Source: an uncultured Actinomycetes bacterium (lineage in GTDB: Bacteria; Actinomycetota; Acidimicrobiia; Acidimicrobiales; RAAP-2). Taken from it: a stretch of 35,236 nucleotides of DNA. The notes beneath the pieces were generated by a model, which did not search any database, was not told the origin of the DNA, and worked only from the letters and a program-made list of their open reading frames with translations. Both the position numbers and the translations under genes were made by a program. How positions within the stretch are numbered: position 1 is the stretch's first letter; the number at the start of each line of letters is the position of its first letter. The DNA lies in contig CAIKAC010000019.1 of the NCBI GenBank assembly GCA_903825305.1, positions 1 to 35,236 on the forward strand, in the 5' to 3' direction. Shown one piece after another: positions 1-8,996 of this stretch.

Positions 1-1760
1 CAACGCCAACACCTGGACGCTGACGGGAACCTTGGCGAGCGCTACCTTTGGCGGCGTTTCGCTGAACGCGCTATCGGCCACTTTGGCCGATAGCGCAGGA
101 AGCATTTCGGGAAACCTGAGCGCCACGATCGCGCTGGGATCAGGATCACTCAATCTGTCGGGTACCTACAGCGACGCGAACAACTGGAGCGTTGGAGTCA
201 CGGGAGCGAATCTCACCCTCGGCTCAGTAACACTGAATCCAGCAAGCTTCACTCTTAACGACACAGCAGGCGCACTCTCGGCCACCCTCTCGGGGACGCT
301 TTCGATTGCCACCACGAGCGTCACCGTATCGGGCGCCTACAGCTCATCAACCTCGTGGACGCTCTCCGCTTCTCTGACGTCGCTGGCCCTTGGAAGCGTG
401 ACGCTCAGCGCTGCGAGCGTGAGCGTCGCCAATGTCTCGGGCACGATCACCACCAGGATTTCTGGTTCCTTTGCTTTGGGGACCGGAACCTTGACGGTAT
501 CTGGCTCCTATCGAAATGCCAGCAACTGGTCGGTTGCCTCCACTGCATCCAATCTCACCTTAGGCAGCGTGGTGTTGGGTGGGGCCGTCGCCACGGTTGC
601 CGATACTGCTGGCTCAATCTCCATCTCAATTGCGGGCAACCTCAGTCTGGGAACCACCACCATCAGCGCTTCGGGCACCTATACCAACGCCAGCACCTGG
701 ACGCTGAGCGCTCTCTCAAGTTCAGTGGCGCTCGGGAGCCTCACGGTGACGAGTGTCTCCCTGAATCTCACTGATACTGCGGGCACGATTGCGGGAAGCC
801 TGGCGGTAACGGCACAAGTAGCAAGTGCCTCCATCAATGTCAGTGGCACTTACACGGATGCCAACAACTGGACGATGACCGCCAGTGGGGCGCAACTTTC
901 CATGGGTTCATTCACGCTCAGCGGTGCGTCCCTCACGATTGCAGATCAAGCCGGAACGATCTCGGGTTCGTTGAGTGCCACCTTCACCATCGCCACCACG
1001 ACGTTGGCCATTTCGGGTAGCTACAGCGACTCCAGTGACTGGTCACTGACGGCGAGCCCCTCAACCCTCTCGCTCGGCAGCGTGTCCCTTAGTGGTGCGT
1101 CGGTGACCGTGAGCGATGTCCATGGCAGCGTAACCACTGCCCTGTCGGGAACGCTCACGGTGGCTACGGCTACGGCGACCGTGAAGGGCACGTACACCAG
1201 TTCCAGTAACTGGTCGCTAACCGCTAGCAATATCAGCCTAACCCTAGGCACGGTTTCTCTCACCCAAGCAAAGGTTGCGATCAGCGACTCCTCTGGAACC
1301 GTAACCACGACCATGTCGGGGAACATCAGTCTTGGTACGGCGTCTTTGCAAGTGGCAGGCACCTACACCAATTCGAGTACCTGGTCGCTGAACGCATCAA
1401 CGAGCACCTTCACCTTGGGCTCGTTGTCCCTTAGCGGCGCCACTGTCACCATGACCGATACCGCCGGTCTACTCGTGACGAATGTTTCGGGCACGGTGAC
1501 CATCATCACCACCCAAGTACAACTTTCCGGCACGTTCACCGATTCAAATAACTGGTCAATCAGCGCAAGTGCTCTCTCGATCAGCCTCGGTGGACCCACG
1601 CTGACAAGTGCGTCTGTTTCGGTGGCGAGCGTCTCGGGAAAGATAACAACGACCATTGCTGGTTCGGTCGCCCTTAGTGGCTCGGCCAACCTCACCGTTG
1701 TTGGCACCTACACCAACGTCAGTAACTGGTCACTCTCCGCTACTGCTTCGACGGGTTCTC
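1..1760 (+). repeat. Eleven tandem 171-bp (57-aa) coding repeats
   Basis: The conserved tryptophan codon TGG starts at bases 14, 185, 356, 527, 698, 869, 1040, 1211, 1382, 1553 and 1727. Nine of the ten spacings are exactly 171 bp and the last is 174 bp. Units are diverged at the DNA level but keep the protein pattern: a G-(T/S)-Y/F turn, N-W or S-W, an LGS/LG-T-V core, and D-(T/S)-(A/S)-G. The array continues upstream of the window. Confidence 0.95.
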
Positions 1761-4700
1761 TGACACCGCTGCCGGGTTGGACGCTCTCCATGACGACCTT
1801 CACCGGCACGATTGCGGGAACAGCATCGGGCATCAAATGGTCACTCGCGATGAATGCGGGAACGATTCAGGTTGGGAGTGACCTCACACTGACCAACGTG
1901 AGCGTGGCACTGGGCACACAATGTACTAATGCCGCGCTACCTCTTTGCGCCACCTCCAATGGCTTCTATCTCAACTTTGCGGGCGGCCTCACGGTTTCGC
2001 TGCCTGGGGTAGGGAGCTTCACCGCCAATCTCGTGGCGTCGATGAATACGTCGCAATCTGCGTTCGAGATGATTGCGTCAATCCCCAACAACATCAACCT
2101 CGTTCCCGGGATTCTCACCTTGTCGCAAGCCTCGGTGGCTATTGGCTATAACGCTCCGGGTTTTGCCACCATCGCCGGTGACGGCGTCACCGTCCAGGGC
2201 TTCAGCGGTCAAGACAGCCAAGGCATCAACATTGCGCTGACGGGCAACGTGACCGTTAGCGCCTTTGGCAGTTCGCTGACTGTTGCCATGACCGTGCTTG
2301 TTGGAACGAGCGGGATTGTGGTGGTCGGTCTCATCAACGGTGGACTCAGCGTGTCTGCGGTTGGGGCAACCCTTTACAGCGTCATGTATTCGACGGTGAC
2401 TGTCACAGCCACCGCTCACTACCAAGATGCGCAGGGCAACAACGTCACGCTGCAGGTGCAGTTGCAGCCCAACTATTTCTACTTTGCCGGAGCCTTGGGT
2501 GCACCGGGTTGGCTGAACACCTTGCTTGGCACCTCACTTGGCAGCCTGCCGGTCTATGCATCAGTGGGATCTGGTGGATGGTCAATCAGCGCGCAAATCC
2601 CTGAGTCGTATCAAATGAGCGGTGGAGCCGGCTTTGGCTTCGCGTTTCAGAATATGACCTTGACCGTGGCCCAGTATGGCCTGCAGGGGATCTCATTTAC
2701 CGCCGCCGAGAACGGCCAGATGTACGTCTGCGGATCGCTAACGGGTTCTTGTGACCCATCTAATGCTGAGAACACCATCAATTGCCAGTTAGCCATCTCT
2801 TTCACCGCACCAGGTCTCATTAAATTCGCCATTAGCGTGCGTGGAGCTGGGCCCAACGACGCCGTCATCTCCAACATTTTCGGTACTGGCATCAACGTCA
2901 CGGGTCTCGCCTTCCAAGTGGGGCTGAACCTCGAGACCACTCCCATACCAATTCCTGAATTGGGCTTGGCGGCTACGGCAACCTTGCCCACTACCTTGCT
3001 TCAAGATCTTGGCATTGCTGGTTCAAATACTCAGCCAATACCCATCCAGCTTGTTCTCAATATTTCCGACACCGACCCGTGTATGGACATCCAGATTGGA
3101 ACCAAGGGCTCGAGTCAATCGATCATCAATATCGACAACATCATTACGGCCAATTATGCGGATCTAGTGTTCGCGCCAGCTGGCTGCACGGTTGGCACCT
3201 TCATCATTCCCGAAGGAATTGGTTTCGCCTTTGCCGGAAGTTTCCTCGGCGTCAACGTCACGGTGCAGGCCAGCATCACCCTTAGCCCCTTCTCCCTGTC
3301 GGCTGACGTCAGTGTTTCAGGCTTCACGCTGGGCCCCTTCTCGACTAACGGGGTGAGTCTTTGCCTCGTGGTGGGTAGTCCGACCACCTTGCCCCCCTGT
3401 TTTGCCAACTATCCCAATGTCAATACCAATGGCTTTGCCGTTGCCTTCCAAGGCAATGTGCAATTGGCGGGCAATCTTTCGGCCTCGGTGGCGGGCAGTT
3501 TTGATGCCAGCGGTGATTTCACCTTCAACGGTTCGGCGTCACTTGCGATCGGCAGTTTCTCTCTGCAATTGACGGTGGCGATAGCCCAAGTCAACGGCAG
3601 TTTCACGGCCTTGGGATCGGGGTCAATCACTATCCCTGATTTGCTCCAAGTCAACGTATCGGGGGACTTCCAAAGCTACGCGAATATGAGTTTGTCGGGA
3701 AGCGCCACCTTTGATCCTGGCGGCTTTAACCTCGCCACACTTAATTTTTCCTTCACCGAAACCAACGGGGCTATCGCCCTCACCGCAAATGCAGGGGTGA
3801 GTTTCGGTCCCTTCTCGGGCAGCATCTCGGGCGCGTTCAGTCTCAACGGCACCACCATTGGCTACTATTTCACCGCCAACGTGGCATTCTCCATCAATGG
3901 ATACAACATTGCTGGAGGCAGCCTGACGGTAGCCAACTGCTCAAATTCAACGTGTACCTCTGGCACACAGCCCACCTATGCCGAGTTGGGATTCAGTTTC
4001 CTCGGAGCGGACGTTTCGGTTTCGGTGGACACGGGCTGGCACTTCAGCTGGGATGCTCTGGGTCAAGCACTCGCTCAACTGGGCCAGGCCTTCTTGAACG
4101 AGGCCGTGGCCATCATGGGCGACCTTGGTGCGGGCATTGAAGACGTAGCCAATGCCATTGGCAGTGCATTTAACGTCGCCGCATCGGCGGTCACCGATGC
4201 GATCAACCAAGTTGGCCAGACCATCTCGGGCTGGGCTTCTGATATCGCTCAGGGCACCGCTCAGGTAGCCGCGGACGTCATGGCAGGCCTCAATTACGCC
4301 GCAGGCCAAGTGGCAGGAGCACTCAACGACGTCTACCAGCAAGCCGCACAAACTGCTGCTCAAGTACTGCAAGCTGCTGGCTATGCCTACAACCAAATCG
4401 CCACGGGTCTCCAAGAGGGCTTCAACGCCACGATCCAAGTTTGCGGCCAAGCGCTCCAGGCGATTGGTGCTGGGGCCCAAGAATTGGTTAACGATCTCAG
4501 CAGCGCCTACAGCTCAATAGTCAGTAACGTCAGTCAGGTCATTGCCAACGTGGCCAATAGCTTGGGTTATGCGCTCCAAGATGTCGCCAACGCCATCTAC
4601 ACCACTTTCTCGAGTTTGGGTGCTTCAGCCGTCAACGACATTTTGCAAGCTGCTGGTTGGGCTGAGAGTGCAATCGAAGGCGCCTTCTCGGCCATTGGTG

Positions 4701-4777
4701 GTGCGCTTGCAGACTTTGGCAACAGTTTGGTTAGCGCCCTGTCCGATGCATGGGACACCTTCTGCTCTTGGTTCTAG
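2..4777 (+). CDS. Giant repetitive secreted-type protein (5' end outside window)
   Basis: The frame is open from base 2 and the first codons already read a repeat unit, so the true start and any signal peptide lie upstream. Three zones are visible. Bases 1 to about 1760 encode tandem 57-residue Ser/Thr/Gly-rich units, each with a conserved Trp after an Asn/Ser pair, an LGS-V-L core and a D-(T/S)-(A/S)-G turn. Bases 1760 to about 4020 are beta-rich and nonrepetitive, with Cys pairs. Two stretches there share a Cys...LP-Cys...NGF...F-G layout (about 1915-2000 and 3355-3480). Bases 4020-4774 encode Ala/Gln/Asn-rich amphipathic helices ending in CSWF. Charged residues are very scarce in the repeats. 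No enzymatic motif, LPXTG signal or C-terminal membrane anchor is seen. I infer an extracellular or surface adhesin/matrix-type protein. I do not recognise the family. The gene is transcribed towards rimO and followed by a weak hairpin. Confidence 0.85.
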   Translation, partial: NANTWTLTGTLASATFGGVSLNALSATLADSAGSISGNLSATIALGSGSLNLSGTYSDANNWSVGVTGANLTLGSVTLNPASFTLNDTAGALSATLSGTLSIATTSVTVSGAYSSSTSWTLSASLTSLALGSVTLSAASVSVANVSGTITTRISGSFALGTGTLTVSGSYRNASNWSVASTASNLTLGSVVLGGAVATVADTAGSISISIAGNLSLGTTTISASGTYTNASTWTLSALSSSVALGSLTVTSVSLNLTDTAGTIAGSLAVTAQVASASINVSGTYTDANNWTMTASGAQLSMGSFTLSGASLTIADQAGTISGSLSATFTIATTTLAISGSYSDSSDWSLTASPSTLSLGSVSLSGASVTVSDVHGSVTTALSGTLTVATATATVKGTYTSSSNWSLTASNISLTLGTVSLTQAKVAISDSSGTVTTTMSGNISLGTASLQVAGTYTNSSTWSLNASTSTFTLGSLSLSGATVTMTDTAGLLVTNVSGTVTIITTQVQLSGTFTDSNNWSISASALSISLGGPTLTSASVSVASVSGKITTTIAGSVALSGSANLTVVGTYTNVSNWSLSATASTGSLTPLPGWTLSMTTFTGTIAGTASGIKWSLAMNAGTIQVGSDLTLTNVSVALGTQCTNAALPLCATSNGFYLNFAGGLTVSLPGVGSFTANLVASMNTSQSAFEMIASIPNNINLVPGILTLSQASVAIGYNAPGFATIAGDGVTVQGFSGQDSQGINIALTGNVTVSAFGSSLTVAMTVLVGTSGIVVVGLINGGLSVSAVGATLYSVMYSTVTVTATAHYQDAQGNNVTLQVQLQPNYFYFAGALGAPGWLNTLLGTSLGSLPVYASVGSGGWSISAQIPESYQMSGGAGFGFAFQNMTLTVAQYGLQGISFTAAENGQMYVCGSLTGSCDPSNAENTINCQLAISFTAPGLIKFAISVRGAGPNDAVISNIFGTGINVTGLAFQVGLNLETTPIPIPELGLAATATLPTTLLQDLGIAGSNTQPIPIQLVLNISDTDPCMDIQIGTKGSSQSIINIDNIITANYADLVFAPAGCTVGTFIIPEGIGFAFAGSFLGVNVTVQASITLSPFSLSADVSVSGFTLGPFSTNGVSLCLVVGSPTTLPPCFANYPNVNTNGFAVAFQGNVQLAGNLSASVAGSFDASGDFTFNGSASLAIGSFSLQLTVAIAQVNGSFTALGSGSITIPDLLQVNVSGDFQSYANMSLSGSATFDPGGFNLATLNFSFTETNGAIALTANAGVSFGPFSGSISGAFSLNGTTIGYYFTANVAFSINGYNIAGGSLTVANCSNSTCTSGTQPTYAELGFSFLGADVSVSVDTGWHFSWDALGQALAQLGQAFLNEAVAIMGDLGAGIEDVANAIGSAFNVAASAVTDAINQVGQTISGWASDIAQGTAQVAADVMAGLNYAAGQVAGALNDVYQQAAQTAAQVLQAAGYAYNQIATGLQEGFNATIQVCGQALQAIGAGAQELVNDLSSAYSSIVSNVSQVIANVANSLGYALQDVANAIYTTFSSLGASAVNDILQAAGWAESAIEGAFSAIGGALADFGNSLVSALSDAWDTFCSWF

Positions 4778-4795
4778 GCACACCACGCTGTGCCT
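4776..4795 (+). terminator. Weak hairpin after the giant repetitive gene
   Basis: A 7-bp stem AGGCACA/TGTGCCT with a 6-base loop begins within the stop codon. No T-tract follows, so factor-independent termination is uncertain. Confidence 0.35.
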
Positions 4796-4861
4796 CGATG
4801 CCATGACCTAGGCTGGATCAGTCCTCGCACCACCGTGACGCGAGTCGCGAAAGGCCCTTCT

Positions 4862-6199
4862 ATGACCACCAATCGATTCTGGCTTGAAACCCTCGGGTGT
4901 CCGAAGAATCAGGTCGATTCGGAAAAGATTGCCGGCCGGCTGCATGATCAGGGTTATCTCCTCGCCGATAATCCAGAAGAAGCGGATTTGGTGGTGGTAA
5001 ATACCTGCGCGTTCATTGAAGCTGCGCGTGAAGAGTCCATTGAAACGGTCCTTGGCATGGCCGAATCCAAGGCTGCAAGCGCGCGTCTTGTCGTGACCGG
5101 ATGCATGGCCGAGCGCTATGGCGAAGAACTCGCCGTGGCCATGCCCGAAGTAGATCTGGTTGCTGGCTTTGGTGAAGATCTGACTCAAGTAACGCCCCAA
5201 CGTGTGGCGATTACCTTGCGAAGCGATACCCGTGCAGAACCCCGACTGCTTGAAGCTCCTCGCCTCGTAGCCGAAGGTGCTCCCTGGAGCTATGTCAAAG
5301 TCGCAGAAGGCTGCGATCGACGTTGTGGGTTTTGTGCCATTCCCTCGTTTCGTGGTGATCAGCGCTCACGCAGTGCATCGTCAATCATGCAAGAAGTGGA
5401 AGGACTCGTTGCCTCGGGCACCAAGGAAATCGTCCTCATCTCTCAAGACCTCGCGAGTTGGGGTCTCGATCGCCGAGCGAGTGGCCTCGAAGGGGCACTC
5501 GATGTTCTCGACACCGCTGCTCCCGAGATGCAGCCGCTCGTGCATCTCACCAATGCAGTTGCAGAGGTGGCTGAACGAACTCGCCTGCTCTATCTCTACC
5601 CGTCGGGTTTAACGGAGAACCTCATCCAAGCAGTTCTCGATACAGGCGTTCCGTACTTTGACTTGTCCCTTCAGCATGTGAGTCCGACCTTGCTACGGAG
5701 GATGCGTCGCTGGGGAAATGCCGAGAAGTTTTTGGACCGCATCGCCGCCATCCGCGCCGTTGAGCCCTCAGCCACCTTTCGCTCATCGTTCATCATTGGC
5801 TACCCGGGCGAGACCGAAGCGGACCACGACGCACTGCTTGAGTTTCTTGACGCTGCCGATCTCGACTGGGTGGGCTTCTTCTCCTTCTCAAATGAGGACG
5901 GCACCTATGCCGCTGATCTCGGCGACCATGTGGCACCTGAGCTTGTCGCCGAACGGCTCAAGGAAGCCTCAGAGCGGCAAGATGCCATCACGGAAGCAAA
6001 ACGAGAGGCAATGCTGGGCCACGTCGTTAGCGTGCTCGTTGATGACATCGCAGAAGCTCGCAGCACGAAAGAAGCACCTGAGATTGACGGCATTATTGAG
6101 GTGCCTGATTGGCTAGAAGTCGGTAATTTCTACGACGTGACCATCACGCAAAGTTTGGGTACGGACCTCGTTGGTGAGCCGGTGGAGAATCATCGGTGA
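4862..6199 (+). CDS. rimO: Ribosomal protein S12 (Asp) methylthiotransferase RimO
   Basis: This radical-SAM enzyme adds a methylthio group to a conserved aspartate of ribosomal protein S12, using two 4Fe-4S clusters. The 445-residue product has the three N-terminal cluster cysteines (C13 in LGCPKNQ, C49 in NTCAF, C81 in GCMAE), the radical-SAM CxxxCxxC motif (C151, C155, C158), and a C-terminal TRAM-like region from about residue 375. Length and LGCPKN(Q)-VDSE motif favour RimO over MiaB. The ATG at 4862 is chosen because family similarity begins there and a GAAAGG-type ribosome site precedes it; the frame extends 24 codons further up without support. Its stop overlaps the next start (GTGA), so rimO and pgsA are translationally coupled. 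Confidence 0.95.
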   Translation: MTTNRFWLETLGCPKNQVDSEKIAGRLHDQGYLLADNPEEADLVVVNTCAFIEAAREESIETVLGMAESKAASARLVVTGCMAERYGEELAVAMPEVDLVAGFGEDLTQVTPQRVAITLRSDTRAEPRLLEAPRLVAEGAPWSYVKVAEGCDRRCGFCAIPSFRGDQRSRSASSIMQEVEGLVASGTKEIVLISQDLASWGLDRRASGLEGALDVLDTAAPEMQPLVHLTNAVAEVAERTRLLYLYPSGLTENLIQAVLDTGVPYFDLSLQHVSPTLLRRMRRWGNAEKFLDRIAAIRAVEPSATFRSSFIIGYPGETEADHDALLEFLDAADLDWVGFFSFSNEDGTYAADLGDHVAPELVAERLKEASERQDAITEAKREAMLGHVVSVLVDDIAEARSTKEAPEIDGIIEVPDWLEVGNFYDVTITQSLGTDLVGEPVENHR

Positions 6200-6768
6200 G
6201 CGAACAAACCCAAAAAGTATTCGGTGAAACAGCACTGCTCACGCCAGCCAACTTGATCACCGTTGGCCGTTTGGTGCTCACTCCTCCCTTCATGTGGATG
6301 ATGGTGGCGTGGGGTGCCTCATGGTGGACGTTCATCTTGGGTGCCATCGTTGGTTTTTCCGATGGTCTCGATGGCTTTGTGGCTCGGCGCCAAGGTTCAA
6401 CTCGTTCTGGTGCCTTTCTCGACCCACTGATTGACAAAGTGGTGGTGCTCGCCTGCATGGCTACCTTGGCATGTCTCCATGAGATGTCATGGATCCCGAT
6501 TGTGATCATCGCTGCTCGAGAAATTTGGATGAGCTGGTATCGCACCGTCGCGGCGAAAAAGGGCATCTCGATACCCGCTCGCAAGAACGCCAAGATCAAA
6601 ACCGTGCTTCAAGACTTGGCTATTGCGGTGGTGATTGCACCACCGACGCAACACCTTGGTTGGCTGCACGTCACGGTTTTGTGGGCTGCCACCGTGATGA
6701 CGGTCTACACCGGCCTCGAGTACTACCTCGATGGCCGACGGGTCGAAGCACAATCGAGCGCGGCGTAA
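6196..6768 (+). CDS. pgsA: CDP-diacylglycerol-glycerol-3-phosphate 3-phosphatidyltransferase (PgsA family)
   Basis: This membrane enzyme transfers a phosphatidyl group from CDP-diacylglycerol to an alcohol, most likely glycerol-3-phosphate, the first step to phosphatidylglycerol. The 190-residue product carries the full CDP-alcohol phosphotransferase signature, DG-x2-DG-x2-AR-x8-G-x3-D-x3-D, at about residues 55-80. Hydrophobic segments lie around it and in the C-terminal half. GTG start at 6196 overlaps the rimO stop by four bases, and cinA follows after three bases. The rimO-pgsA-cinA order is common in Actinomycetota and supports PgsA over phosphatidylinositol-phosphate synthase, but substrate choice within the family cannot be proven from the sequence. 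Confidence 0.9.
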   Translation: MSEQTQKVFGETALLTPANLITVGRLVLTPPFMWMMVAWGASWWTFILGAIVGFSDGLDGFVARRQGSTRSGAFLDPLIDKVVVLACMATLACLHEMSWIPIVIIAAREIWMSWYRTVAAKKGISIPARKNAKIKTVLQDLAIAVVIAPPTQHLGWLHVTVLWAATVMTVYTGLEYYLDGRRVEAQSSAA

Positions 6769-6771
6769 ATC

Positions 6772-8028
6772 ATGCGCGTTGAGATTGTTGCCGTTGGTAC
6801 CGAATTGCTGCTCGGCCAAATTGCCGACACCAATGGCCAGTGGCTCGGTGAACAACTTGCCGCTTCGGGCATCGACAGTCACTTCCACCAAGTAGTGGGT
6901 GACAACCACGCTCGCATCGTGCTGGCCTTTCAAACAGCATTGGCTCGCTCAGATGCGGTCATTGTCTGTGGTGGATTGGGCCCCACCCAAGACGACATCA
7001 CCCGAGACGCCATTGCTGAGGTTGCCGATCGACCGCTCGAACTACACGAAGAACTCGTCGAGCGAATTGAGCAGATGTTCGCATCGCGGGGCCGGACTAT
7101 GTCGGAGAACAATCGCCTCCAGGCCATGGTGCCACGAGGTGCTCGCATTATTGATCAGACGAGAGGTACGGCTCCAGGTTTGATTTGCCCGGTGGGTAAC
7201 AAAGTCATCTATGCGGTTCCTGGTGTGCCCTATGAGATGACCGACATGTTTGAGCGGATCATTCTCGATGACTTGCGAAGCCGGATGGCCGAATCTGAAC
7301 AGGGCGTCATTCGCTCTCGCGTACTTCGCACGTGGGGCACGTCAGAATCTTCACTTGCCGAAGCGGTGGGGCCACGCTTTGATGCCCACGAGCACAGCAC
7401 CACCGGATTGACCGTGGCCTTTTTGGCGTCAGGCATTGAGGGAATCAAGGTGCGCCTGACTGCCAAAGCGTCAGATGAAGCTGCCGCTTTTGCCCTGCTT
7501 GATGCGGAAGAGCAAGAAGTGCGTCGCCTCATTGTGGAAGCCTTCGGAGACATCATCTTTGGGGTTGATGATGAAACTATGGAAGATGCAGTTGCGGCCT
7601 TGCTCTTAGCTCGGGGCTGGACCCTTGGCGTGGCTGAGTCGGTAACGGGTGGACTCATTGCCTCAAGGCTGGTCAATGTTTCCGGGGCGTCTGCTTGGTT
7701 CCGTGGTGGCATCGTGAGTTACGCCAGCGACATCAAATTCGACCTTCTCGGCGTTAAACCTGGACCGGTGGTCTCAGCCGAGGCTGCCATGGCCATGGCC
7801 ACCGGTGTCACCAAGGTGCTCAACAGCGATGTCGGCCTTTCAGTTACCGGCGTGGCTGGGCCCGAGAGCCAAGATGGCCAGCGCGTGGGCACGGTGTTTG
7901 TTGGCGTGGCGCTTCCCGGTAGTGATGCATTTGCCGTTGCGCTTCAATTGCCCGGGGATCGGCCCCGAATCCGCCAGTACTCGGCAATCTCAGCGCTCGA
8001 TGCCCTGCGTCGAGGTCTTCAGTCATAA
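6772..8028 (+). CDS. cinA: CinA: MoCF-like domain plus nicotinamide-nucleotide amidohydrolase domain
   Basis: The 418-residue product has the complete two-domain CinA layout. The N-terminal molybdopterin-binding-like domain starts at once with GTELLLGQ-x-DTN and contains GGLGPTQDDITRD (ADP-ribose/NMN pyrophosphatase-type activity in characterised relatives). The C-terminal PncC-like domain has AESVTGG, GGIVSYA and SVTGVAGP, the amidohydrolase that deamidates NMN in pyridine-nucleotide recycling. The ATG lies three bases after pgsA without a clear ribosome site, which suggests coupling. CinA and recA are neighbours in many Gram-positive bacteria, where cinA can be co-regulated with competence or damage responses; here one gene and a separate SOS promoter stand between them. 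Confidence 0.94.
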   Translation: MRVEIVAVGTELLLGQIADTNGQWLGEQLAASGIDSHFHQVVGDNHARIVLAFQTALARSDAVIVCGGLGPTQDDITRDAIAEVADRPLELHEELVERIEQMFASRGRTMSENNRLQAMVPRGARIIDQTRGTAPGLICPVGNKVIYAVPGVPYEMTDMFERIILDDLRSRMAESEQGVIRSRVLRTWGTSESSLAEAVGPRFDAHEHSTTGLTVAFLASGIEGIKVRLTAKASDEAAAFALLDAEEQEVRRLIVEAFGDIIFGVDDETMEDAVAALLLARGWTLGVAESVTGGLIASRLVNVSGASAWFRGGIVSYASDIKFDLLGVKPGPVVSAEAAMAMATGVTKVLNSDVGLSVTGVAGPESQDGQRVGTVFVGVALPGSDAFAVALQLPGDRPRIRQYSAISALDALRRGLQS

Positions 8029-8042
8029 CTGGTTCACCCGCG

Positions 8043-8921
8043 GTGTTGTTCGATACGGTGATCAGCGTTGACTGGTCAGCAGCGTCAACGCCCAAGCGTG
8101 GGACCGACAGCTGCTGGGTAGCTGCACAGCGCCTTCGTGGGCCGAGGCGCTTGACGTTAGAAAATCCCGCATCGCGCTACGAGACGATGGCGATCATTCG
8201 TGAGCTCGTCGATCAAGAACTCTCGGCTGGCCGGCGTACCCTCATCGCCATTGACCTTTCATTGGGCTTTGTCGCTGGAACCGCCCACATCCTTGGTCTT
8301 AACCAAAAGCCTGCGTGGCGAGCCACCTGGCGTGAACTCGAACGCAGAATCACTGACAGCGATAAGAACCTCAACAACCGAATAGCGGTTGCCAACGATT
8401 TGAATCGAGCTAGTGGCATCCGACTCTTTTGGGGCCGGCCTGCATCGTCATCGTTTGATCAGTATCAATTCGTGCCGATTCGAAATATTGCCGTTGACTC
8501 TTTGGCACCGAATCCCCTTCCCCGACTTCGCGTAAGTGAGCGCTTGGCGACTACTGGCATGCAGTCCAATTGGCAGTTGGTCGGCCAAGGGGCCGTGGGG
8601 GGCCAAGTACTCACGGGCCTCGCTCATCTCAGCACATTCGAGCGCAACTATGACGATGCGATCGCGGTGTGGCCGTTTTGTGGTCTTGGCGATCCCGGAA
8701 CTCCTGTGGTGTTGGTGGAGACCTGGCATTCCCTCTTTCCCTTCGAGCACCTCAGGGCTTCATGTCGGGATGAAGCCCAAGTACGCGGTACTGCTGAGGC
8801 GCTGCGAGCCAATCGTGACCAGCTCGACACCTGGTTCGCCCCTCCGTCTCTCTTGGTTCTTTCGAAGCGAGAGCAACGCTCCGTTATCAACGAAGAGGGC
8901 TGGACCTTCGGGGTTCTCTAG
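8043..8921 (+). CDS. Uncharacterised protein, possible RNase H-like fold
   Basis: This 292-residue protein starts at GTG 8043, 14 bases after cinA, with no clear ribosome site. It opens with a hydrophobic strand ending in VDWSAAS (D10, W11) and has a second strand ending in IAIDLSLGF near residue 78. Two acidic residues after such strands suggest an RNase H/actin-like core similar to DUF429 proteins. Comparable VDWSAAS proteins occur in other bacteria, sometimes near molybdopterin genes, but I know of no established function. Its position between cinA and recA makes a nucleotide- or DNA-related role plausible, by inference only. A 6-bp hairpin (8945-8969) without a T-tract lies just downstream. 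Confidence 0.8.
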   Translation: MLFDTVISVDWSAASTPKRGTDSCWVAAQRLRGPRRLTLENPASRYETMAIIRELVDQELSAGRRTLIAIDLSLGFVAGTAHILGLNQKPAWRATWRELERRITDSDKNLNNRIAVANDLNRASGIRLFWGRPASSSFDQYQFVPIRNIAVDSLAPNPLPRLRVSERLATTGMQSNWQLVGQGAVGGQVLTGLAHLSTFERNYDDAIAVWPFCGLGDPGTPVVLVETWHSLFPFEHLRASCRDEAQVRGTAEALRANRDQLDTWFAPPSLLVLSKREQRSVINEEGWTFGVL

Positions 8922-8996
8922 GGCATGTTCAAGATTTCAGACCAAGGCCGACCGTTGGGAGGGCGGCCTAGGGCAGAAAATAAGTCAAAGAAATCC

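Noticed and set aside
1021-1707. Two adjacent minus-strand frames of about 114 codons each
   Set aside because: They are antisense shadows of the repeat array; their equal lengths simply reflect two 171-bp periods each.
1-1760. Regularly spaced repeats as a CRISPR or satellite array
   Set aside because: The period is a multiple of three, the frame stays open, and similarity is at the protein level; units are coding.
5466-5478. GGTCTCGATC inside rimO as a possible second tRNA-Lys attachment copy
   Set aside because: The match is only about ten bases and lies in an intact, conserved gene.
8945-8969. AGGCCG/CGGCCT stem upstream of recA as a terminator
   Set aside because: Six base pairs, a 13-base loop and no T-tract are too weak to call.
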